A model generated the notes under the pieces. That model was not told the origin of the DNA, ran no database searches, and worked only from the letters and a program-made list of their open reading frames with translations. Source: Burkholderia sp. FERM BP-3421 (GTDB lineage: Bacteria; Pseudomonadota; Gammaproteobacteria; Burkholderiales; Burkholderiaceae). From it: a stretch of DNA of 64,000 nt. Shown here piece after piece: positions 56,940 through 63,506 of this stretch. Numbering within the stretch: the first letter of the stretch is position 1; each line of letters starts with the position of its first letter. The stretch lies in NCBI RefSeq assembly GCF_028657905.1, contig NZ_CP117782.1:1674001-1738000 (forward strand), written 5' to 3'. A program made the position numbers and the translations under genes.

Positions 56940-57002
56940 GAACGAGCCGACGAAACCCTCAATCGATGACGAAAATTGTTTGCGCGCGCGAGCGTGACGG
57001 CC

Positions 57003-57986
57003 TCAGCGCGGCACGATGCTGACCCAGTAGCGGGTGCGGTAGACGACCGCGACCGGCAATGCCGCCTGCAGGCTGGCGAGCGCGCGGTCGGTATCGACGA
57101 GCGAGAACACGCCGGATACGCGCGCAGCCGCCAGCGCCGGATCGCATCGCACGATGCCCGGCCGATAGCGGGCGAGCGCCGCGACGAAGGCGTCGACCGG
57201 CATGTGTTCGGCGATCAACAGCCGTCGGGTCCAGGCGGCCGCCTGCTCGTCGGCGGGCAGCGGCGCGCCGACCGCGGTGACCGAGAATGACGACGACTGG
57301 CCGGCGGCCAGGCGCATCGCGCGCATCGGCGCGGCGGCCGTCCGGATCTCCACCGCGCCTTCGAAGACGTCGACCCGCGTCGCGTCGCCGTCGTCGCGCA
57401 CGACGAAGCGCGTGCCGAGCGCACGCACCACGCCCTGCCGGGTCTCGATGCGAAACGGCCGCCCCGCCGCGTCGTGCGCGGTCGTGATGCAGACCGCGCC
57501 GCGCAGCAGCACCACGCGCCGTTCGCGCGCGTCGAAGCGCACATCGACGGCGCTCGCGGTGTCGAGCCAGAAACGCGTGCCGTCCGCGAGCGTCACGGCC
57601 TTGATTTCGCCGACGCCGGTCGCCTGGTCGGCGGCCGCGACCTGCCACGCGCGGGTGCCGCGCATCGCCTGGAACGCGCCGCCGGCGGTGACCGCCAGAC
57701 CGAGCGCGCGCAGCACGCGGCGGCGACGCGGCGCGGACCGGCGCTCGCCGCCCGGCTGCAGCGCGGCCCGCGCGACGGCGGGCACGCTCAGCAGCTTCGC
57801 CTCGATGCCGCCGAGCCGGCGCCACGCGCGCTCATGATCGGGATGGGCGGCGCGCCACGCGGCGCAGCGCGCCAGTTCGTCGTCGCTCGCCTCGCCCGAC
57901 CAGAGCCGCGCGAGCCAGTTGCTGGCCTGTTCGACAATCGCGTCCGCGATCGCGCCCGGCTGCGCGGGTTCGTCGCACAGGCTCAT
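57003..57986 (-). CDS. fecR: FecR-type anti-sigma/sigma-regulator protein
   Basis: A 327-residue FecR-family protein. The N-terminal cytoplasmic DUF4880-like domain has the conserved W and CAAWRAAHPDHERAWRR pattern (residues 23-56). A basic RRRRVLRALGLAVTAGGAF (residues 90-105) marks the single membrane pass. The periplasmic FecR domain (LADGTRFWLDTASAVDV) and a short C-terminal STN-like half follow. It senses the receptor's STN domain and controls the sigma factor encoded just upstream. The ATG overlaps that gene's stop codon (ATGA). Symbol given by family. Confidence 0.88.
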   Translation of the reverse strand: MSLCDEPAQPGAIADAIVEQASNWLARLWSGEASDDELARCAAWRAAHPDHERAWRRLGGIEAKLLSVPAVARAALQPGGERRSAPRRRRVLRALGLAVTAGGAFQAMRGTRAWQVAAADQATGVGEIKAVTLADGTRFWLDTASAVDVRFDARERRVVLLRGAVCITTAHDAAGRPFRIETRQGVVRALGTRFVVRDDGDATRVDVFEGAVEIRTAAAPMRAMRLAAGQSSSFSVTAVGAPLPADEQAAAWTRRLLIAEHMPVDAFVAALARYRPGIVRCDPALAAARVSGVFSLVDTDRALASLQAALPVAVVYRTRYWVSIVPR

Positions 57987-58501
57987 GCGGCCTCGCCGTA
58001 CAACGCGGCATAGCAGGCGCGCAGCGCGCACGCCACGTACTTCTCGACCGACGAGGTCGAGACGCACAGCCGGGTCGCGATCTCGGCATAGGTCAGCCCT
58101 TCGAGCTTGCACATGAGCAAGGCGTCGCGCGTGTTGGCGGACAGGCGATCGAGCATCGCGTCGATCTCGCACAGGGTTTCCAGAACGAGGGCCCGGGTTT
58201 CGGGCGACGGCGCCTCGGGTTCGGGCAACAGGCGGATCGCGTCGAGGTAGGCCGTCTCGATGCGCCGACGCCGGTACATGTCGACGACGAGGCCGTTGGC
58301 GATCTGGGTGAGGAAGCGCCGCGAATCCTCGGGCTGCGGCGCGCGGCCGGACGCCAGCACGCGCAGATAGGTGTCGTGCGCGAGATCGGCCGCGTCGCTC
58401 GCATTGCCGAGCCGCTTCCTCAGCCAGCCGCGCAACCAGCCGTGATGATCGCTGTAGAGCAGCCGGACATCCCGCTGCAGATGACTTTCGATAACGCCCA
58501 T
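57983..58501 (-). CDS. fecI: FecI-type ECF sigma factor
   Basis: A 172-residue extracytoplasmic-function sigma factor. Region 2 reads ASDAADLAHDTYLRVLASG, and region 4 reads LEGLTYAEIATRLCVSTSSV. It should direct RNA polymerase to the receptor-esterase operon when FecR signals siderophore binding. The start MGVIESHLQR was preferred over an upstream ATG in the 5' leader, which reads MAPARRCSAGEC. The upstream promoter contains a Fur box, so the gene is on when iron is scarce. Symbol given by family. Confidence 0.9.
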   Translation of the reverse strand: MGVIESHLQRDVRLLYSDHHGWLRGWLRKRLGNASDAADLAHDTYLRVLASGRAPQPEDSRRFLTQIANGLVVDMYRRRRIETAYLDAIRLLPEPEAPSPETRALVLETLCEIDAMLDRLSANTRDALLMCKLEGLTYAEIATRLCVSTSSVEKYVACALRACYAALYGEAA

Positions 58502-58541
58502 GCACTCCCCGGCGCTGCATCGACGTGCAGGCGCCACCCCG

Positions 58542-58581
58542 TAATGATAATTATTATCATTAATTCTATGGGACGTGCCAA
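58542..58581 (-). promoter_or_regulatory. fecI promoter with Fur box
   Basis: The dyad TAATGATAA-TTA-TTATCATTA (58542-58562) has perfect 9-bp arms and matches the Fur consensus built from GATAAT units. Read toward fecI, -35 TTGGCA (plus-strand 58576-58581), a 17-bp spacer and -10 GATAAT (58553-58558) overlap it. Fur with iron would block the -10. Confidence 0.88.
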
Positions 58582-58632
58582 TGGAATGGCAAGCAGGATT
58601 ATTGAAAGGAGCGAAACAACATAAGGAAAGGT

Positions 58633-58693
58633 CTCAGCCCCGACGCCGACCGGATCGTGTCCACGGGCCGACGGTCACGTCTTCGGGGCTGAG
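58633..58693. repeat. Inverted repeat between the sulfur operon and fecI
   Basis: Arms CTCAGCCCCGA (58633-58643) and TCGGGGCTGAG (58683-58693) pair perfectly over 11 bp with a 39-base interior that is itself GC-rich. It lies in the 319-bp gap between fecI and the exporter gene. No T tract is present. It may end or protect the exporter transcript, and nothing else in this gap looks like a gene. Confidence 0.6.
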
Positions 58694-58820
58694 TGGCGGG
58701 GACGCGCGCCGGTACGGCGAAACCCACGGTGCTCGACGCCGTCCTCCCGCATGCATGAACATCGCGCGAGCGCGATGCGGCCGTGTCTCGCGCGATGCGC
58801 GTCACACTGGCTCCCGGCGG

Positions 58821-59627
58821 TCAGACGCCGAGTCCCGCCTTCACGAGCAAACCGAGCGCAACGCACACGAGCACCGAACCAAATGCGATCTGCACATGGA
58901 GCGCCGACAGAAAGCGGGACGCCCAGCGTCCGCCCGCCATGCCGAGCGCCGTCGTCGCGCTGAACCACAGGGTCAGCTCGAGCGGCGCGCGCACGCCCGC
59001 GAACAGCGCCACCAGCATCGCCCCGGTGCCCACGAACGCGATCACCGTGAGCGAGGTCGCGACGATGCCGTGCATCGGCACATGGGTGAATTTGCGAAGC
59101 ATGGGAACGATCACGAAGCCGCCGCCGACGCCGAGCAGCCCGGTCATCAAACCCGTCATCGCCCCCGTCGAGGCCAGCGCCAGTGCAGTCTGCCAGGACC
59201 ATATCAAGCGCCCGGTCTCCTGATTCACACGCCCCACGCACAGAGATGACGCGCGCGTCACGCCGCGTCTTTCCCCGAGCGCCTGCCGCAGCAAGCGAAC
59301 CGCGACGACCCCCATCGTCAGCGCGAACAGCGTGAGCAGCACCCGTTGCGGCAGGCTATGCGCCAGCTTGACGCCAAGCGACGTGAGCGGTATGCCGGTC
59401 GCTGTCATCAAGAACGCCGCCCGATAGCGCACCAGGCCGCGGCGAAATCCCTCCAGGGCTCCAATCGCCGCGCTGCCCGCCACCGCGACGAGCGCCACCG
59501 GCGCCGCTTGCTGCATGTGCAGGCCCATGCCGACCACGAGGACCGGAACGGCGAGAATGCCCCCTCCCGCGCCGGTCAAGCCGAGCACGGCGCCGACCAC
59601 GCCGCCGAGTATCAAAGCGATCAACAT
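58821..59627 (-). CDS. TauE/SafE family sulfite/anion exporter
   Basis: A 268-residue polytopic inner-membrane protein of the TauE/SafE (DUF81) family. The N-terminal half begins LIALILGGVVGAVLGLTGAGGG, and the family motif recurs after mid-sequence as LMTGLLGVGGGFVIVPML. Members export sulfite or sulfur-containing organic anions. It lies 24 bp behind the metallo-beta-lactamase gene and ends the operon that starts with the fused desulfurase. Export of sulfite made by that protein fits the context. Confidence 0.88.
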   Translation of the reverse strand: MLIALILGGVVGAVLGLTGAGGGILAVPVLVVGMGLHMQQAAPVALVAVAGSAAIGALEGFRRGLVRYRAAFLMTATGIPLTSLGVKLAHSLPQRVLLTLFALTMGVVAVRLLRQALGERRGVTRASSLCVGRVNQETGRLIWSWQTALALASTGAMTGLMTGLLGVGGGFVIVPMLRKFTHVPMHGIVATSLTVIAFVGTGAMLVALFAGVRAPLELTLWFSATTALGMAGGRWASRFLSALHVQIAFGSVLVCVALGLLVKAGLGV

Positions 59628-59651
59628 CGTTTATCCAGGTTTCGCGGCGTT

Positions 59652-60575
59652 TCAGATCGCGTCGAGCGGAATCTTCAGATAGCGCACGCCATTGCCTTCG
59701 GGGTCGGGCAATCGTCCCGCGTACATGTTGACCTGCACCGACGGCAGCATCAGCACCGGCATGTCGAGGGTCGCGTCGCGCGCGTTGCGCATCGCAATGA
59801 ACCCTTCTTCGGTCACGCCGTCGCGCACATGGACGTTCGCACGCTTCTGCTCCGCGACCGTGCTCATGTATGCGACCGCGCGCCCGCCGGGCTGGTAGTC
59901 GTGGCAGGTGTAGAGGCGCGTGTCGGGCGGGAGGTCCAGTACCCGCTCGATCGAGCTGTACAGCGTGCGCGCATTGCCGCCTGGAAAATCACAGCGCGCC
60001 GTGCCGTAGTCGGGCATGAACAGCGTGTCGCCGACAAACGCCACGCGTTCGCCGCCCGCGTCACAGAAGTAAGTCAGGCAGGCAGGGGTATGGCCCGGCG
60101 TATGGATGGCGCGAATCGACAAGGTGCCGAGCGGCAGGGTATCGCCGTCGTCGAGCAGCCGGTCGAACGGGCAGCCGTCCGCCAAGCGATCGTGCCGGGT
60201 GTTGAACAAGCGGCCGAACACATCCTGCACGCGCTGCACGTGGACGCCGATCGCAATCGAGCCGCCCACGCGCGACTTCAAGTACTGCGCCGCCGAAAGA
60301 TGATCCGCATGCACATGCGTTTCCAGCAGCCAACGGACTGTCCCGCCCAGTTCGGCCACGCGCGTGATCAGTCGGTCGGCGCTTTCGGTGCGCGTCCGTC
60401 CGGACTTCGGGTCATAGTCGAGCACGCTGTCGATCAGCGCACAATCGCGGGTCGACGTATCGAGCACGAGGTAGCTGACGGTGCTGGTTGCCTGGTCGAA
60501 GAAGCCTTCGACCAGGATGGCCGGCGCAGCGCCCATCGAACGCCCATGATCGGGATTTGCTCGCTCGGCCCTCAT
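59652..60575 (-). CDS. ETHE1/persulfide-dioxygenase-like MBL-fold protein
   Basis: A 307-residue metallo-beta-lactamase-fold protein of the ETHE1/BlhA group. The metal motif is ETHVHADHLSAAQYL, with later ligands in HTPGHTPACL, VGDTLFMPD and YTCHDYQPGG. Such enzymes are non-heme iron dioxygenases that turn glutathione persulfide into sulfite. The start MRAERANPD overlaps the desulfurase stop codon (ATGA), showing coupling. A shorter start at MGAAPAILVEG (60536) is possible. The bulk of the chain agrees with the family's usual length (about 290). Confidence 0.85.
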   Translation of the reverse strand: MRAERANPDHGRSMGAAPAILVEGFFDQATSTVSYLVLDTSTRDCALIDSVLDYDPKSGRTRTESADRLITRVAELGGTVRWLLETHVHADHLSAAQYLKSRVGGSIAIGVHVQRVQDVFGRLFNTRHDRLADGCPFDRLLDDGDTLPLGTLSIRAIHTPGHTPACLTYFCDAGGERVAFVGDTLFMPDYGTARCDFPGGNARTLYSSIERVLDLPPDTRLYTCHDYQPGGRAVAYMSTVAEQKRANVHVRDGVTEEGFIAMRNARDATLDMPVLMLPSVQVNMYAGRLPDPEGNGVRYLKIPLDAI

Positions 60576-62062
60576 TTCCGACGCGGCTCCGACATGTTCC
60601 AGAGCATGCCGGATCGATTGCCCGTGCGGCAATAAGCCAGCACGGGCGCGGGCAGGCTCTCGATGCACGCGGCAAACGACGCAAGCTCATCTGCGCCGAT
60701 CTTGTCCCCCACGACCGGGAGATAGCGCACCTCGATGCCAAGCCGGCCGGCGGTCGCGGCGATCTCGGCAAAGCTCGGCTGCTCCGGCGCCTCGCCGTCC
60801 GGCCGGTTGCAGATGATGCTCTTGAAACCCTGGTTGCGAACGGCTTCGAGGTCGCCGGGCATCAATTGAGGCGAGATCGAGAATTCCGGAGAGATTCGCG
60901 TTGCCACGACCTTCGAGCGGCAGACGGCCAGCGCGCGTTGAAAGCACGCGATGGCATGGTCGACGTCCTCCCAGGAGGTATAGCGGCCGAAGCTGAGACG
61001 CACGGTGCGGCCGGCCGCGTTCGCATCGAGACCGATCGCGGTCAGCACATGCGAAGGCTTGCCCGCCGCCGAGTTGCACGCCGACGTCGACGACACGGCC
61101 AGGTTCTCGCCGAGCATGGCCGCCTGGAAACCGGGCAGGCCGATGGTCAGGCTCAGCGTGTGGGGGATGCGGCGGGCATCGCGTGCATTCTGCGTGATGT
61201 CGCCGAGCGCCAGCACGGCATCGAGCAGGTACGCGCTCAATCCGGCAATCCGTTCGCTGTCGCCGGCCATCCTTTCCGCGGCCAGCTCGCACGCCACGCC
61301 CATCCCGACGATCTGGTGCGTGGCAAGCGTGCCCGAGCGCAGGCCGAACTCATGACCGCCGCCATGCATCTGCGATGCGATGCGCTCGCCGACCCCGCTG
61401 CCGACGTACAACGCACCGATGCCTTTCGGTCCGTAGACCTTGTGCGCGGACAGGGACATGAGATCGATCCCGAGCGCCTTGACATCGATCGGGGTCTTGC
61501 CGAGCGCCTGGGCCGCGTCGACGTGCAGGAGCGCGCCCGCCGCATGGACGACGGCAGCGATCGCGGCGATGTCGGTCAGCGTGCCGATCTCGTTGTTGAC
61601 GAGCATCAGGGAAACCAGGCCGGTTTGAGGACCGACCGCCCGGGCGACCTCGTCGACGGTCAGTTCGCCGCGGCTCGACGGGCTCAGATACGTGACCGTC
61701 ATGCCGCGTTTCTCGAGGCTGGCCATCGTATCGAGAATCGCCTTGTGCTCGATCCGGCTCGTGACCAGATGCCGGCGCGCCGTGGCCATCTCGGCGTAAC
61801 CCTTCAGCGCGAGATTGTTCGATTCGGTCGCACCGGACGTCCAGACGATTTCCCGCGCGTCGGCGCCGATCAGATCCGCGACTTGCTGCCGCGCATGCTC
61901 GACCTTCTCGCGCGCCGCGATGCCTGCGGCATGCGAACTCGAAGCCGGATTGCCGAACACGCCATCGGCGCCGAGACATTCGAACATCGCCGCGATGACC
62001 CGAGGATCGGCCGGGGTGGTGGCGGCGTAGTCGAAGTAATGCAGGGTGTTGGGTGCGCTCAT
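60572..62062 (-). CDS. Cysteine desulfurase fused to a DUF442 rhodanese/phosphatase-like domain
   Basis: A 496-residue two-domain protein. Residues 1-385 are an IscS/NifS-type PLP enzyme with YFDYAATTPADPRV, PLP lysine in LSAHKVYGPKG and nucleophile cysteine in SSTSACNSAAGKPSH. Residues about 390-496 form a DUF442 (TIGR01244-like) domain with ISPQLMPGDLEAVRNQGFKS and the loop APVLAYCRTGNRSG. DUF442 is usually fused to an ETHE1-like protein in Blh of Xylella/Agrobacterium. Here it is fused to a desulfurase and the ETHE1-like protein follows as a separate gene. Confidence 0.87.
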   Translation of the reverse strand: MSAPNTLHYFDYAATTPADPRVIAAMFECLGADGVFGNPASSSHAAGIAAREKVEHARQQVADLIGADAREIVWTSGATESNNLALKGYAEMATARRHLVTSRIEHKAILDTMASLEKRGMTVTYLSPSSRGELTVDEVARAVGPQTGLVSLMLVNNEIGTLTDIAAIAAVVHAAGALLHVDAAQALGKTPIDVKALGIDLMSLSAHKVYGPKGIGALYVGSGVGERIASQMHGGGHEFGLRSGTLATHQIVGMGVACELAAERMAGDSERIAGLSAYLLDAVLALGDITQNARDARRIPHTLSLTIGLPGFQAAMLGENLAVSSTSACNSAAGKPSHVLTAIGLDANAAGRTVRLSFGRYTSWEDVDHAIACFQRALAVCRSKVVATRISPEFSISPQLMPGDLEAVRNQGFKSIICNRPDGEAPEQPSFAEIAATAGRLGIEVRYLPVVGDKIGADELASFAACIESLPAPVLAYCRTGNRSGMLWNMSEPRRK

Positions 62063-62130
62063 GAACTCGATCAAAGTAATCCTCTGTGCCTGCAAGGTTA
62101 CTGTTCCGCGCGCAGCATTTGTTTCCAAAA

Positions 62131-62168
62131 ATTATCGACCTGACAGGTATTATTAGAAATATTTTCTA
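62131..62168 (-). promoter_or_regulatory. Divergent promoter region with an Lrp-type palindrome
   Basis: TAGAAATATTTTCTA (62154-62168) is a perfect 6-3-6 palindrome that matches the Lrp consensus YAGHAWATTWTDCTR at 13 of 15 positions. Read toward the desulfurase operon, a -10 GATAAT lies at plus-strand 62131-62136, and 17 bp away the weak -35 TTTCTA coincides with the palindrome. An 11-bp dyad ACCTGACAGGT (62138-62148) sits between them. The layout suits activation by the adjacent Lrp-type regulator. Confidence 0.7.
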
Positions 62169-62181
62169 GTTTTTGGGTGTC

Positions 62182-62649
62182 ATGGACAAACGTGATGTTC
62201 AACTGCTCGCGCTGCTTCAGGACGACGCGACGATCGGGCTCAATGATCTGGCGAAAGCCGTCAACCTGTCGCCGACACCCTGCTGGCGTCGGCTGCAGAA
62301 ATTGCGGGAGGATGGGGTCATTTGCCGGCAGGTCGTGCTGTGCGAACCGACCAGGCTGAATCTCGGGCTGACGGCCTTCGTCACCGTGCGCTCGAACCAG
62401 CACGGCGACGCCTGGACGAACCAGTTCATCGCGGCGGTGCGCGAGATTCCCGAAATCGTCGAGATCCATCGGATGAGCGGCGAGATCGACTACCTGCTCA
62501 AGGTCGTCGTGCCCGACATCGCCGGGTATGACAGTGTCTACAAGCGGATGATCAAGAGCGTCGAGCTGAGGGATGTGAGTTCCGCGTTCTCGATGGAGGT
62601 CATCAAGCAAACCACCGCACTCCCCCTGGATTACGTCGAGGCGCGATAG
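62182..62649 (+). CDS. Lrp/AsnC family transcriptional regulator
   Basis: A 155-residue regulator starting MDKRDVQLLALLQDDA. A helix-turn-helix (DLAKAVNLSPTPCWRRLQKL) is at about residues 20-41, and a C-terminal RAM effector-binding domain (VREIPEIVEIHRMSGEIDYLLKVV) follows. It is divergent from the sulfur operon. In E. coli the related DecR/CyuR activates cysteine catabolism in response to cysteine, and I infer a similar role here. The start ATG is 13 bp beyond the palindrome. Confidence 0.92.
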   Translation: MDKRDVQLLALLQDDATIGLNDLAKAVNLSPTPCWRRLQKLREDGVICRQVVLCEPTRLNLGLTAFVTVRSNQHGDAWTNQFIAAVREIPEIVEIHRMSGEIDYLLKVVVPDIAGYDSVYKRMIKSVELRDVSSAFSMEVIKQTTALPLDYVEAR

Positions 62650-62810
62650 CGTTGGCTTCATGAGCGCCGATCGGCTTGGGCCGCGCACGTTGGGCCGGCC
62701 CGAGGGCGAGAACGCGGCCCGAGCGGCCGGATGCGCTTCATGCGGAATTCGATCCAGCCGTTGAGGCGATCCGAGCCTGCGCCGACAGCGGTCCGGACAT
62801 CGAGAAAAGC

Positions 62811-62844
62811 AAAAAGCCCTGATTTCCAGAAGAAATCAGGGCTT
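62811..62844 (-). terminator. Terminator of tRNA-fMet gene copy 1
   Basis: Stem AAGCCCTGATTTC / GAAATCAGGGCTT with a 5-base loop, followed on the minus strand by T residues. It is 7 bp beyond the 3' end of the tRNA. Confidence 0.9.
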
Positions 62845-62851
62845 CGAAGCT

Positions 62852-62928
62852 TGGTTGCGGGGACAGGATTTGAACCTGTGACCTTCGGGTTATGAGCCCG
62901 ACGAGCTGCCAGACTGCTCCACCCCGCG
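62852..62928 (-). tRNA. Initiator tRNA-Met (CAT), copy 1
   Basis: A 77-nt tRNA with encoded CCA and anticodon CAT. It begins CGCGGGGTGG and ends CCCCGCAACCA. The C1-A72 mismatch and the three G-C pairs of the anticodon stem (GGG...CCC) mark it as an initiator. A promoter lies upstream: -35 TTGACG (plus-strand 62964-62969), 17 bp, -10 TATAAT (62941-62946). Confidence 0.97.
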
Positions 62929-63030
62929 TCAGAGAAAAAGATTATATGTTGATTTCAGTCCGGCGTCAAATACCTTGCGCGTCATGCATCGCGTGCACCC
63001 GGCACCGGCACGACTGCGCCCGGGAAAAGC

Positions 63031-63064
63031 AAAAAGCCCTGATTTCCAGAAGAAATCAGGGCTT
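63031..63064 (-). terminator. Terminator of tRNA-fMet gene copy 2
   Basis: The same stem as at 62811, exactly 220 bp away: AAGCCCTGATTTC / GAAATCAGGGCTT with the same loop and T tract. Confidence 0.9.
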
Positions 63065-63071
63065 CAAAGCT

Positions 63072-63148
63072 TGGTTGCGGGGACAGGATTTGAACCTGTG
63101 ACCTTCGGGTTATGAGCCCGACGAGCTGCCAGACTGCTCCACCCCGCG
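63072..63148 (-). tRNA. Initiator tRNA-Met (CAT), copy 2
   Basis: The mature 77 nt are identical to copy 1. It has its own, different promoter: -35 TTGATG (plus-strand 63185-63190), 17 bp, -10 TATAGT (63162-63167). Each copy is therefore an independent transcription unit. Confidence 0.97.
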
Positions 63149-63190
63149 TCAGAGAAACAAGACTATACCTCTTTTAAGCGGAAACATCAA

Positions 63191-63506
63191 ATTTTCATCG
63201 ACGTGCCATGAAAACATGACCGCACGCTCACGGCCGACCACCGCGCCTCGCTCGAATCCCTTCTCCCCCACGAACGAAAGCAGCATGCATGATCGCGACG
63301 CAGATCCCCGCCGGCCCTACCCGTCCCGCGCGGACGGAACCGCCGCCCGCCGCGCGACGCGCTGGTACACTGCGGCTCGTCAACGCTCGTGGATTGCGCG
63401 CGGCGCCACGTCCGCCGGCGTCGCAGCCGTGCGCGGCGCGACAGCCTCGATGCGGCTGCCGATCCACGTCGCGCGCCACGCTCTCTCCGGCAAGGAATCG
63501 AATATC
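63191..63506. other. Intergenic region between tRNA-fMet copy 2 and xthA
   Basis: About 315 bp without a supported gene. A TACACT box at 63366-63371 may belong to the xthA promoter. A short open frame at 63289-63510 reads Pro/Arg-rich and overlaps the xthA start, so I do not call it. Confidence 0.5.
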
